Source of the DNA: Nitrobacter winogradskyi Nb-255
Lineage (GTDB): Bacteria > Pseudomonadota > Alphaproteobacteria > Rhizobiales > Xanthobacteraceae
Direction of reading: 5' to 3'
Length of the DNA: 64,000 nt
NCBI RefSeq assembly: GCF_000012725.1
Contig: NC_007406.1
Coordinates: 2,818,001 to 2,882,000, forward strand
Shown here: piece after piece, positions 8,836 to 19,016 of the stretch
Numbering within the stretch: the stretch's first letter is position 1
How the letters are laid out: every line of letters begins with the position of its first letter
Notes under the pieces: model-generated
The model's database searches: none
What the model saw: only the letters and a program-made list of their open reading frames with translations
What the model was told of the DNA's origin: nothing
Made by a program: the position numbers and the translations under genes

Positions 8836-9762
8836 TCACAAATCATCCGTCGCGAAGGTGTTGCAGGCCTGCACGGTGCCCTGCTGGTAACCGGTCATGA
8901 ACCAGCGCTTGCGCTGCACTGCGGAGCCATGTGTGAACGAATCCGGCACCACACGGCCCGTCGACTGGCGCTGCAGCGTATCGTCGCCGATCGCCGATGC
9001 CGTGGTCAGCGCGGCTTCGATGTCACCCGGCTCCAGGAAGTTGGGACGTTTCTTCGCCTGGCGATTGACCCAGACGCCAGAAAGGCAATCCGCCTGCAGC
9101 TCGACCCTGACCTGCAGCGCGTTCGCCTCCGCCTTGCTGCCGGCCTGCTGCTGCAATCGGGTCACGCGCGGCAGGATACCGAGCAGGTTCTGGATGTGAT
9201 GCCCAGCCTCGTGCGCGATGATGTAGGCCGCTGTAAACCGGCAAGCGCTGCCCGAGCAGCCGCGAAAGCGCGTTTCCACCTGCTTGAAGAACTCGGTGTC
9301 GAGGAAGATCTGCTTGTCCGGCGGACAATAGAACGGCCCCATCGCGGACTGCGCCATGCCGCAGCGGCCGCCGTTCGTGGCGTTACGGAACAGCACGATA
9401 CGGGGCCCGGAATAGCGCTGCCCACTGGCCTTAAAGATTTCATCCCAACGATCGTCGATCTCGCCCAGCACGCCGGAAATCATGCTGCCCATCTCGTCGG
9501 TCGGCGCGCCGGGCTTGCCCTGCGAGCCGCGGCCGTCCGTCTGATAGCTCGGCGCCTGACCGCCGCCGGTCAGGATTTCCGCACCGCCGATCAAAAGGCG
9601 CGGATCGATGCCGAAGGCATAGCCGACAATGCCGAGTATGAGAATGGTGCCGATGCCGAGACCACCGCGCCCTCTTGGAAAGCCGAACCCGCCGCCGCCG
9701 AAGCCGCCTTGCCCGCGACGGTCGTCGATGTTGTCGCTCCGGCGAAAATCATCATCACGCAT
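8836..9762 (-). CDS. Neutral zinc metallopeptidase, YpfJ family
   Basis: The 308-residue protein has a short N-terminal cytoplasmic part with Gly/Arg-rich runs (GFGGGGFGFPRGRGG). One transmembrane helix follows (GTILILGIVGYAFGI). The zinc protease motif HEAGHH sits in AAYIIAHEAGHHIQNLLGI, with a downstream ELQADCLSGVW that may supply the third ligand. The ATG at 9762 (MRDDDFRRSDN) matches the family N-terminus and follows GAGGACGAACCTC; the longer frame from 9795 is unlikely. Substrates of this family are unknown. The gene is probably in an operon with moaB. Confidence 0.92.
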   Translation of the reverse strand: MRDDDFRRSDNIDDRRGQGGFGGGGFGFPRGRGGLGIGTILILGIVGYAFGIDPRLLIGGAEILTGGGQAPSYQTDGRGSQGKPGAPTDEMGSMISGVLGEIDDRWDEIFKASGQRYSGPRIVLFRNATNGGRCGMAQSAMGPFYCPPDKQIFLDTEFFKQVETRFRGCSGSACRFTAAYIIAHEAGHHIQNLLGILPRVTRLQQQAGSKAEANALQVRVELQADCLSGVWVNRQAKKRPNFLEPGDIEAALTTASAIGDDTLQRQSTGRVVPDSFTHGSAVQRKRWFMTGYQQGTVQACNTFATDDL

Positions 9763-9795
9763 GAGGTTCGTCCTCGTGTCCGATCGATCGGTCAC

Positions 9796-11472
<1,677 letters not shown>

Positions 11473-11512
11473 ACACCTGTCACACCCGACATAATGCCGG
11501 GCGCACGGCGGT

Positions 11513-11708
11513 TAGAGCATTTTCCAGCGAAGTGGATACCGGTTCGCCGCAAGAAAATGCGACCAGACAATAAATTTCTGAAGCATTCTCGCTTTTGGTT
11601 CAATCAGAAGCGAAGCTCTGGATTATTTGTCCTAACGCGCTTTCTTCACGCGAAGCGGTATCCATCCTCGGGTCGAGCCGGAGGACATGCTCCGCTCGAA
11701 AACGCTAT
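11513..11708 (+). repeat. Composite family A repeat with a nested palindrome
   Basis: Two units lie in tandem. The first runs from TAGAGCATTTTCCAGCGAAG to AAATGCGACCAGAC. The second has the AATCAGAAGCGAAGCTC arm and the core ending CTCGAAAACGCTAT. A palindromic insert (CCTCGGGTCGAGCCGGAGG, 11666-11684) interrupts the second core between GTATCCA and CGCTCGAAAACGC. The whole lies between ccrM and the GST gene. Confidence 0.8.
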
Positions 11709-11831
11709 GGTAAAACTCGCCCGTTGCATTGATCCCGGAATCCACGCAGTGAATGGCGGTCTTGCGAACGTCCTCCGGTCATTCCCGGTTCAGGTCTCGC
11801 CCTACTCAAGCACGGACAGTGGAGTTTTCCG

Positions 11832-12515
11832 ATGATCAAGTTCTATTTCAACGGCGCGCCGAACCCCAACAAGGTCGCGCTGTTTCTGGAAGAGGCCGGC
11901 CTTCCTTTCGAACTCGTGCCGATCGACACCCGCAAGGGCGATCAGTTCAAACCGGAATTCCTGAAAGTGAATCCGAACGGCAAGGTCCCCGCAATCGATG
12001 ACGACGGCGTGTTCGTCTTCGACAGCAACGCGATCCTGCTTTACCTCGGCGAGAAGACGGGCAAGTTCATGCCGGAAAACACCCCGGCCCATCGTGCGCA
12101 AATGTTGTCGTGGATGATGTTCATCGCAAGCGGGCTGGGGCCGTATTCAGGACAGGCCGTGCATTTCAAGGATTACGCGCCGAAAGGTCTGGACTACGCG
12201 CTCAACCGCTATCAGTTCGAGGCGCATCGTCACTACAAGGTTCTCGACGACCATCTTGCCGGCAACCGCTACATGGTCGGCGACACCTATTCGATCGTCG
12301 ATATGGCGTTCTGGGGCTGGGCTCGCATGGCGCCCCGCGTGATCGGCGACAGCGTCGCCAAATATCCGAACTTCAAACGGCTGCTGGATGAGGTTTCGGC
12401 GCGTCCGGCGGCGGCGAAAGCGATCGCGCTGAAGGATAAGTTCACCTTCAAAACGGAAAACGACGAGGAAGCGCTGGGCTTCCTGTACCGTCACATGAAG
12501 ACGAAGGTGTCCTGA
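11832..12515 (+). CDS. Glutathione S-transferase family protein
   Basis: The 227-residue protein has an N-terminal thioredoxin-like GST domain (NPNKVALFLEEAGLPFELV, NPNGKVPAI with the cis-Pro, and the glutathione-binding DSNAILLYL). A C-terminal helical domain includes DHLAGNRYMVGDTYSIVDMA. It resembles the bacterial YfcG/YghU-like Nu-class GSTs, which act as disulfide reductases, but the substrate is not predictable. It is monocistronic, between a repeat and a strong terminator hairpin shared with the convergent mutY. Confidence 0.9.
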   Translation: MIKFYFNGAPNPNKVALFLEEAGLPFELVPIDTRKGDQFKPEFLKVNPNGKVPAIDDDGVFVFDSNAILLYLGEKTGKFMPENTPAHRAQMLSWMMFIASGLGPYSGQAVHFKDYAPKGLDYALNRYQFEAHRHYKVLDDHLAGNRYMVGDTYSIVDMAFWGWARMAPRVIGDSVAKYPNFKRLLDEVSARPAAAKAIALKDKFTFKTENDEEALGFLYRHMKTKVS

Positions 12516-12542
12516 TCCCTCGCCTCGTGGGTAATAAATATA

Positions 12543-12572
12543 GGCCCTCCGGCTTACGCCGGAGGGCCTTCT
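12543..12572. terminator. Bidirectional terminator between GST and mutY
   Basis: An 11-bp perfect stem (GGCCCTCCGGC / GCCGGAGGGCC, 4-base loop) is followed by TTCTT on the plus strand and by a T/A-rich run on the minus strand. The last codons and stop of mutY (12554) lie inside the stem. Confidence 0.75.
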
Positions 12573-13801
12573 TGTTGCTTGCGACGGGTTGCGAGCGCAT
12601 GGATTTCCATCTCATCACCCAAGCCGTGCGCAATGACCTTGCGCATCAGGTTGGGCAGCGCTTCATCGTTCAGCCGGGCGATCGGGACCCAGCGCATCCC
12701 CTCCGGCGCGGCGGTCCGCCTGGCGACGGCTGCGGTATAGACAGCAAGCTCCAGCGGGAAATGCGTGAAAACATGCGTGACCGCGCCAGCCTTGCGCCGC
12801 CAGCGCGGCGCGCTTTCAAGGCACGGCGCCTGCTTCAGGGCGGCCGTATCATCCTGCGCGGCGAGCCACGTCGATGTCGGAACTTCGGTCATGCCGCCGA
12901 GCAGGCCTTTTGCCGGCCGTGTACGAACCAGCACCTCGCTGCCGCGCCTCACGACGAAGGCCGCGCCGCGCCGCAACTCGCCTGCCTTTTTCGGGGTCTT
13001 GCGAGGAAAGGTCTCCTGATCGCCGCGCGCCCGCGCGGCGCAATCATCGCTCAGCGGACACAGCACGCAAGAAGGCTTCTTTGGTGTACAAATGGCGGCG
13101 CCAAGGTCCATCAAGGCCTGCGCGATATCCCCAGCGCGTGTCTTCACGTCGCTAGCGCGGCTCTTGCCGTCGCGACCAGCGCGTGTCTTCACGTCGCCAG
13201 CACGGCTCTTGCCGTCGCGCCCGGATCGTGATGGCCCGAGCAACGTCGCGGCCAGCGTGTGAATGCGCGGCTTCGCCTTCGGCAGCGGCTCGTCCACGGC
13301 GAAAAGCCGCGACACCACACGTTCGATATTGCCGTCGACCGGCATGGTGCGTCGATTGAAGGCGATGGCGGCGATCGCCGCCGCGGTATAGGGACCGATC
13401 CCCGGCAGCGCACGCAGATCCTCTTCCGTGTCGGGAAACCGGCCGCCGTGATCGCGCAGCACCTTGACGGCGCAGGCATGCAGATTGCGCGCGCGCGAAT
13501 AGTAGCCGAGCCCCGCCCACATCCGTAAGATATCGTCGAGCGAGGCGCGCGCCATCGCCGCGACGTCCGGCCAGCGCGCCAGGAACTTTTCGAAGTAAGG
13601 CCCGACCGTCTTCACGGTGGTCTGCTGCAGCATGATCTCGGACAGCCAGACCCGATAGGGATCGACCGGCTCGCCGGGCAGCGCGCGCCACGGCAGAAGG
13701 CGGCGGTTGCGGTCGTACCACTCCAGCAGCAACACCGGGCGGTTGCGGTCTCCGCCTTGCATCTTGTGCGTGTGACGTATCGCCGTTGCCGCTCGGGCCA
13801 T
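12554..13801 (-). CDS. mutY: A/G-specific adenine glycosylase with an in-frame tandem insertion
   Basis: MutY removes adenine mispaired with 8-oxoguanine. The 415-residue protein has the HhH-GPD domain (LPGIGPYTAAAIAAIAF), catalytic Asp in MPVDGNIERVVSR, and 4Fe-4S cysteines in C-x6-C-x2-C-x5-C (CTPKKPSCVLCPLSDDC). The C-terminal MutT-like domain recognises 8-oxoG (THVFTHFPLEL). Residues 195-224 are two copies of a 15-residue unit, GRDGKSRAGDVKTRA, encoded by a 45-bp tandem DNA repeat. They sit between LAATLLGPS and GDIAQALMDLGA, where I know of no such segment in other MutY proteins. The frame is kept and all catalytic residues remain. Confidence 0.93.
   Translation of the reverse strand: MARAATAIRHTHKMQGGDRNRPVLLLEWYDRNRRLLPWRALPGEPVDPYRVWLSEIMLQQTTVKTVGPYFEKFLARWPDVAAMARASLDDILRMWAGLGYYSRARNLHACAVKVLRDHGGRFPDTEEDLRALPGIGPYTAAAIAAIAFNRRTMPVDGNIERVVSRLFAVDEPLPKAKPRIHTLAATLLGPSRSGRDGKSRAGDVKTRAGRDGKSRASDVKTRAGDIAQALMDLGAAICTPKKPSCVLCPLSDDCAARARGDQETFPRKTPKKAGELRRGAAFVVRRGSEVLVRTRPAKGLLGGMTEVPTSTWLAAQDDTAALKQAPCLESAPRWRRKAGAVTHVFTHFPLELAVYTAAVARRTAAPEGMRWVPIARLNDEALPNLMRKVIAHGLGDEMEIHALATRRKQQEGPPA
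13131..13220 (-). repeat. 45-bp tandem repeat (two copies) inside mutY
   Basis: The two units (13131-13175 and 13176-13220) share CGTGTCTTCACGTCGC and CGGCTCTTGCCGTCGCG and differ at a few bases. The 45-bp period equals 15 codons, so copy number can change without a frameshift. Confidence 0.9.
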
Positions 13802-13835
13802 CGCGCCATTCTCGTCGATGGAATCAACCTCTCCA

Positions 13836-13938
13836 CGTCATGCCCGGCCTCGTGCCGGGCATCCACGTCTTTTTTGTGAGTTGCCGCAAAAGACGTGCAA
13901 AAAACGGGGGATGGGCCGGAACACGTCCGGCCATGACG
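13836..13938. repeat. Family C palindromic repeat (CGTCATGCCCGG type)
   Basis: The unit has CGTCATGCCCGGCCTCGTGC, then ATCCACGTCTTTT, a central AAAAGACGTG and a closing GGCCGGAACACGTCCGGCCA. This class of hairpin repeat is common between genes in Bradyrhizobiaceae. It lies between the divergent mutY and DUF721 genes. Confidence 0.7.
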
Positions 13939-13989
13939 CCCTCGCGCCAGGCGCATCCAAACGAAAACCCGACATGCTATAGTCCGCCA

Positions 13990-14469
13990 ATGTCCAAGCC
14001 CGGCCCGATCTCAGCCAAGCCGCTGTCCGCCCTGCTCGGCCGTGTCTTCTCCGATGCCTATGCGCGGCAGGGATTCGCCTCTCGCGAACTGGTGACCCGC
14101 TGGGCGGCCATCGCCGGACCCGAAATCGCCGCGCATTCCGAACCGATAAAGATCCAGTGGCCTCGCCCGGTCGAGGGGCAGCAGCAGGAACCGGCGACGC
14201 TGGTGTTGCGGGTCGAAGGTCCGGTCGCGCTGGAGATCCAGCATTCGTCCAATGTCATTTTGCAGAGAGTCAATCGCTTCTTCGGCTGGAACGCGGTCGG
14301 CCGGCTGGCCCTGCGCCAGGCTCCTTTGTCGCGCAAGACCTCGCGGCGGAGCGCCCGGCCGCCTGACGCGACCGACGTGGCGAGGGTGGCGGGAACGCTG
14401 ACCTCGATCGAGGACGACGATCTGCGCGCCGCACTGGCGCGCCTGGGAGCCTCGATCAAGCGGAATTGA
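13990..14469 (+). CDS. DUF721 (DciA-like) protein
   Basis: The 159-residue protein belongs to the DUF721 family, whose members include DciA, a loader of the replicative helicase DnaB. The visible family features are the N-terminal amphipathic helix (KPLSALLGRVFSDAYARQG), the TRWAAIAGPEIAAHSEPIKI core and an RVEGPVALEIQHSSNVILQR segment resembling a KH-like fold. The C-terminal half is basic and low in complexity. The ATG at 13990 fits the family start; the open frame extends further upstream through a repeat but not as family sequence. Whether it loads DnaB here is inferred. Confidence 0.8.
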   Translation: MSKPGPISAKPLSALLGRVFSDAYARQGFASRELVTRWAAIAGPEIAAHSEPIKIQWPRPVEGQQQEPATLVLRVEGPVALEIQHSSNVILQRVNRFFGWNAVGRLALRQAPLSRKTSRRSARPPDATDVARVAGTLTSIEDDDLRAALARLGASIKRN

Positions 14470-14579
14470 CGCCATCGTGGACCGCGCTTCCCGCAAGCGC
14501 GCCATTGCCACAATTCTGGTTTCAAGCTAGCGAACAAAAGTGTCTTCAGGCGCGCTTGCGCCGTTTCGGGAGCAGACCC

Positions 14580-15242
14580 TTGATCATCACGCGCCGCGCT
14601 TTCAATGCCGCCCTCTCGCTGACCGGCCTCGCCGCCGTCGCAGGTCTTTCGCCCTGGCGCTTTCTCGGCGTCGCCCAAGCCCAGAACGCCACCGCCGCCG
14701 ACGTCGCCAAACCCGTCTCGCTGCCCGACATGGCGCTCGGGCCCAAGGATGCCGCCGTCACCATCACCGAATACGCCTCGATGACGTGTCCGCATTGCGC
14801 GCGGTTCGCCGAAGACGTGTTCCCGAAGATCAAGACGGAATACATCGACACCAACAAGATCCGCTATGTATTCCGCGAGTTTCCGCTCGACATCAAGGCC
14901 GCCGCCGGCGCGATGCTGGCCCGCTGCATCGCCAAGGACGACGCCGGAAAATATTTCGCGGTGATCGACACGCTGTTCAAGTCGCAGGACACATGGACGG
15001 GATCAAAAACCACGGAATCGCTGAAGCTGATCGGCAAGCAGACCGGACTGACGGAAGGTGAGGTTGAAAACTGCCTGAAGGATCAGGCCCTGCTCGACAA
15101 GATCGCAGCCGACCAGAAATACGCCAATGAGGTTCTGAAGGTGAATTCGACGCCGTCGTTCTTCATCAACGGCGACATGGTGAAGGGCGAGATCGCATTC
15201 GAGGACTTCAAGAACAAGATCGATCCGCTGTTGAAAAAGTGA
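14580..15242 (+). CDS. DsbA-family thiol:disulfide oxidoreductase
   Basis: This 220-residue secreted thioredoxin-fold protein has the redox motif CPHC in ASMTCPHCARFAEDV and the cis-Pro loop VNSTPSFFING. Such proteins form or transfer disulfides in the periplasm. The likely start is the TTG at 14580, eight bases after GGGAG. It gives the N-terminus (M)IITRRAFNAALSLTG, a twin-arginine-like signal followed by a hydrophobic stretch and an AQA-Q cleavage region. The longer frame from 14466 lacks a signal. It follows the DUF721 gene and precedes smc, an arrangement I recall as common in Bradyrhizobiaceae. Confidence 0.9.
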   Translation: MIITRRAFNAALSLTGLAAVAGLSPWRFLGVAQAQNATAADVAKPVSLPDMALGPKDAAVTITEYASMTCPHCARFAEDVFPKIKTEYIDTNKIRYVFREFPLDIKAAAGAMLARCIAKDDAGKYFAVIDTLFKSQDTWTGSKTTESLKLIGKQTGLTEGEVENCLKDQALLDKIAADQKYANEVLKVNSTPSFFINGDMVKGEIAFEDFKNKIDPLLKK

Positions 15243-15290
15243 GATCAGCAGGCAGGCGCGTGGCGGACAGCGGCCGGGGTTCCAGGGTGT

Positions 15291-15314
15291 TTCCTCGCTC
15301 GAAAACGCGATAAC
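15291..15314 (+). repeat. Fragment of a family A repeat
   Basis: Only the terminal part of the core (CGCTCGAAAACGCGATAAC) is recognisable, between the DsbA-like gene and smc. It looks like a decayed copy. Confidence 0.5.
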
Positions 15315-15473
15315 CTTTGAAAAAGCCTCTGGAAAAGCCTGTCCGCGCTGTTGCCCCGGCACGCCGCCATGGCCATTGTCGGACCTCGCGAGGCGCGCGG
15401 CCCAAAGCTGCCGACAGGACATATGGTATTGTGACTGTGGGCTGATTCGCGTCTTGCCAGCAGCAGAGTGTCC

Positions 15474-18400
15474 ATGAAACTCACGCGCCTTCGCCTTCAC
15501 GGCTTCAAGTCGTTCGTTGAACCCACCGATTTCGTGATCGCGCCAGGTCTCACCGGCGTGGTCGGGCCGAACGGCTGCGGCAAGTCCAATCTGGTCGAGG
15601 CGCTGCGATGGGCGATGGGCGAAACCTCGTACAAATCGCTGCGCGCCGCCGACATGGACGCGGTGATCTTCGCGGGCAGCGGCAACCGTCCGGCGCGCAA
15701 CCACGCCGAGGTGGTGATGTCGATCGACAACTCGGATCACTCCGCGCCGGCCGCTTTCAACGAGTCCGAGGCGCTTGAGATTTCGCGCCGGATCGAGCGC
15801 GAGTCCGGTTCGGTCTACCGCATCAACGGAAAGGACGTGCGCGCCCGCGACGTGCAGATTTTGTTCGCCGACGCCGCCACCGGCGCGCGCTCTCCGGCGC
15901 TGGTGCACCAGGGCAAGATCGGCGAGATCATCCAGGCCAAGCCCGAACAGCGCCGCCGCGTGCTGGAAGACGCCGCCGGCGTGGCCGGCCTGCATGCGCG
16001 CCGTCACGAGGCAGAGTTGCGGCTGAAAGCCGCCGAGACCAATCTCACGCGCGTCGAGGACGTGATCGGCCAGCTCGCCGGCCAGATGGAAGGGCTCAAG
16101 AAGCAGGCGCGGCAGGCGATCCGTTATCGGGACGTCGCCGCGAAGGTCCGCAAGGCGGAGGCGACGCTGTTCCACCTGCGCTGGCTCGAAGCGCAGGCCG
16201 AGGTGGCGGAAGCCGCCCGGACCCATGACCTCAATGTCCGCGAACTGGCCGAACGCACCCGCGAGCAGGCCGAAGCCGCCCGCCTCCAGGCGGAACGCGC
16301 GGCTGAACTGCCGGCGCTGCGCGAGGCGGAGGCCCGCGCCGCCGCCGGCCTGCAGCGCCTTATCAACGCGCGCGAGACGCTGGATCGCGAAGAGGAGCGC
16401 GCGAAGGAGCGCGCCGCCGAACTCGATCACCGGCTGACGCAGTTTGCCTCCGATGTCGAACGCGAGCAACGGCAGTCATCCGACGCCGACGCCGCCTTGC
16501 AGCGGCTCGATGTCGAGGACACAGAACTGAAGGACGAGATCAAGTCGCGTGTCGAGACGCGCAGCGGCGTCGATGAACGCGCGGCGCAGGCGGAAGCGAC
16601 GCTCGCCGCGGCCGAGGCCACGTTCGCCGATTTGACGCGGGTGCTGGCCGACCTCACCGCCAAACGCAACCAGCTTGAAGCGAACGCGCGGACCCATCGC
16701 GATCGTCTCGCGCGCATTGATCAGCAGATCGCGGACGTGCAGCGCGAGACCGAAGCACTGGCGCAGCAGACCAGCGGTTTCGGTGATCTCGACGCGCTGA
16801 CCGCGGCGATCGAAAACGCGCAGCAGGCGCTGGCGCAATCGGAAAGTTCAAGCCGCGAGCGCGAAGCCGAACATGCCGCCGCGCGAGGCCAGCTCGATGC
16901 CGCCCGCGTCGGCGTGGAAGCGGCGCGCGGACCGCTGCAGGACGCCGACAAGCGCGCGCAGCGGCTCGAAACCGAAGCCAAGACCATCGCCAAGATCCTC
17001 AACGGCGAAAGCAAGAACCTGTGGCCGCCGATTATCGACGGCGTCAGCGTCGACAAGGGGTACGAGAAGGCGATCGGCGCCGTGCTCGGCGACGACCTCG
17101 ACGCGCCGGTGGATCCCTCCGCGCCGATGCGCTGGACCGGCGCGGATGTGACGGCGGACGACCCAGTGCTGCCCGAAGGCGTGGAATCGCTTGCGGCCCA
17201 TGTGCAGGCGCCGCCTGAACTGGCCCGGCGCCTTGAACAGATCGGCGTCGTCGCCAGGGAGCGCGGCGCGGAACTGGTGGCCGATCTGAAGACCGGCCAG
17301 CGGCTGGTCTCGCTCGAAGGAGACGTCTGGCGCTGGGACGGCTTCGTGACCGCGGCCCATGCGCCGACCGGCGCGGCGCGGCGTCTCGCCGAGCGCGCGC
17401 GGCTTGCCGATATTGAGAGTGAGATCGAGCGCGCACGCTCTGAGGTGTCAGAGCGGCGTCAGGCGCTGGAAGCGGCGCAGCAGGCCGTCGTCGCCGCCAG
17501 CCAGACCGTCGCCGCCGCCGCATCCGCCGAAAGCGATGCGCGCAATGCCTGGCGCGCGGCGCAGCGCGAGGTCGATGCGGCGCGCGAACGCCATGCGCGG
17601 GCCGAGCGCGAGATCAATCGCCACGCGGCGCGACGCTCGGCGCTGACGGAGGCGCACAGCCGCCTGACCAACGATCGCCTTGAGGCCGCTAGCGCCCATG
17701 AAGCCGCGACATCAGCCCTTGGCGAACTGCCGCCGAGCCTCGATACCGAAACAAAGCTCGGCGAGGTGCGGGCCGAGATCGACGGCCATCGGCGCGCCGC
17801 CGCGCAGGTGCGCGCCGAAGCGCAGGCGCTGGCGCGCGAAGCCGAACTCGCGGATCGCCGACTGCAAGCGATATCGGCCGAACGCAACGAATGGCAAACC
17901 CGCAAGCAGAGCGCTGCCTCGCAGATCGCGACCATCGAGGCCCGCGTGACCGAGGTCAAGGCCGAGCGCGCCGACCTCGACAACGCTCCCGCGCTGTTTG
18001 CGGAGAAGCGCAGCGCGATCATCAGCGAGATCGAGCACGCCCAAAGGGATCGCAGGGAGGCGGCCGACGCCCTCGCCGCCGCCGAGGCCGTGATGGCGGA
18101 AACCGATCGCGCCGCGAGAGTCTCGCTGGAAGCGCTGTCGAGCGCACGCGAGGCGACGGCGCGCGCCGAGGAGCGCATGGACGGAAGCAAGCGGCGGCTT
18201 GAGGATACCGAGCGGGAAATCCGCGACATGCTCGAGGTCGAACCCGACGCGGTGGCTTCACTGGCCGAAATTCAGTCCGGCGTCGATCTGCCGCCGCTGC
18301 CGGAGATCGAGGCCGATCTCGAAAAGCTGCGCCGCGACCGCGACCGTCTCGGCGCCGTCAACCTGCGCGCCGAGGAGGAACTGCGCGAGGTCGACACCCA

Positions 18401-18980
18401 GCACGGCTCGCTCGCCACCGAGCGCGACGACCTGGTGGAGGCCATCAAGAAGCTGCGCACCGGCATTCAGAGCCTCAACCGCGAGGCACGCGAGCGGCTC
18501 CTGACCTCATTCGAAACCGTCAATACGCATTTCAAGCGGCTGTTCACCGATCTGTTCGGCGGCGGCGAGGCGGCCCTGCATCTGATAGAGAGCGACGATC
18601 CGCTGGAAGCCGGTCTCGAGATCATCGCCAAGCCGCCCGGCAAGAAGCCGCAGACGCTGTCGCTGCTCTCCGGCGGCGAACAGGCGCTGACGGCGCTGGC
18701 GCTGATCTTCGCGGTATTCCTCACCAATCCGTCACCGATCTGCGTGCTCGACGAAGTCGATGCGCCGCTCGACGACCACAACGTCGAACGCTTCTGCAAT
18801 CTCCTGCATGAGATGACGTCGTCCACCGAGACGCGCTTCATCATCATCACCCACAATCCGATCACCATGGCGCGGATGAACCGGCTGTTCGGCGTGACCA
18901 TGGCCGAGCGGGGCGTCTCGCAACTGGTGTCGGTCGATCTCGAGAACGCGGTGAAGATTCTCGACCAGCACGTCGCGTGA
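15474..18980 (+). CDS. smc: Chromosome segregation protein SMC
   Basis: SMC is the ATPase of the bacterial condensin that compacts and separates chromosomes. The 1168-residue protein has the Walker A motif GPNGCGKSN at about residue 31 and long coiled coils (170-480 and 650-950) around a hinge near 500-620 (IIDGVSVDKGYEKAIGAVLG). The ABC signature is LSGGEQALTALALIF, and the Walker B is CVLDEVDAPLDD. The ATG at 15474 is preferred over the GTG two codons upstream. Partner genes scpA and scpB are not in this window. The gene is full length. Confidence 0.97.
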   Translation: MKLTRLRLHGFKSFVEPTDFVIAPGLTGVVGPNGCGKSNLVEALRWAMGETSYKSLRAADMDAVIFAGSGNRPARNHAEVVMSIDNSDHSAPAAFNESEALEISRRIERESGSVYRINGKDVRARDVQILFADAATGARSPALVHQGKIGEIIQAKPEQRRRVLEDAAGVAGLHARRHEAELRLKAAETNLTRVEDVIGQLAGQMEGLKKQARQAIRYRDVAAKVRKAEATLFHLRWLEAQAEVAEAARTHDLNVRELAERTREQAEAARLQAERAAELPALREAEARAAAGLQRLINARETLDREEERAKERAAELDHRLTQFASDVEREQRQSSDADAALQRLDVEDTELKDEIKSRVETRSGVDERAAQAEATLAAAEATFADLTRVLADLTAKRNQLEANARTHRDRLARIDQQIADVQRETEALAQQTSGFGDLDALTAAIENAQQALAQSESSSREREAEHAAARGQLDAARVGVEAARGPLQDADKRAQRLETEAKTIAKILNGESKNLWPPIIDGVSVDKGYEKAIGAVLGDDLDAPVDPSAPMRWTGADVTADDPVLPEGVESLAAHVQAPPELARRLEQIGVVARERGAELVADLKTGQRLVSLEGDVWRWDGFVTAAHAPTGAARRLAERARLADIESEIERARSEVSERRQALEAAQQAVVAASQTVAAAASAESDARNAWRAAQREVDAARERHARAEREINRHAARRSALTEAHSRLTNDRLEAASAHEAATSALGELPPSLDTETKLGEVRAEIDGHRRAAAQVRAEAQALAREAELADRRLQAISAERNEWQTRKQSAASQIATIEARVTEVKAERADLDNAPALFAEKRSAIISEIEHAQRDRREAADALAAAEAVMAETDRAARVSLEALSSAREATARAEERMDGSKRRLEDTEREIRDMLEVEPDAVASLAEIQSGVDLPPLPEIEADLEKLRRDRDRLGAVNLRAEEELREVDTQHGSLATERDDLVEAIKKLRTGIQSLNREARERLLTSFETVNTHFKRLFTDLFGGGEAALHLIESDDPLEAGLEIIAKPPGKKPQTLSLLSGGEQALTALALIFAVFLTNPSPICVLDEVDAPLDDHNVERFCNLLHEMTSSTETRFIIITHNPITMARMNRLFGVTMAERGVSQLVSVDLENAVKILDQHVA

Positions 18981-18984
18981 CAAT

Positions 18985-19013
18985 TTTACCCTCCCCCTCC
19001 AGGGGAGGGTAAA
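18985..19013 (+). promoter_or_regulatory. Hairpin that encloses the ribosome binding site of the Rsm22-like gene
   Basis: The arms TTTACCCTCCCC (18985-18996) and GGGGAGGGTAAA (19002-19013) form a 12-bp perfect stem with a 5-base loop. GGGGAGGG in the 3' arm is the only good ribosome binding site for the ATG at 19017. The hairpin may terminate smc transcription, hide the binding site, or both. Confidence 0.55.
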
Positions 19014-19016
19014 GCC

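Noticed and set aside
13131..13220. Possible CRISPR-like array in mutY
   Set aside because: Only two adjacent 45-bp units exist, with no spacers, and they are translated within an intact gene.
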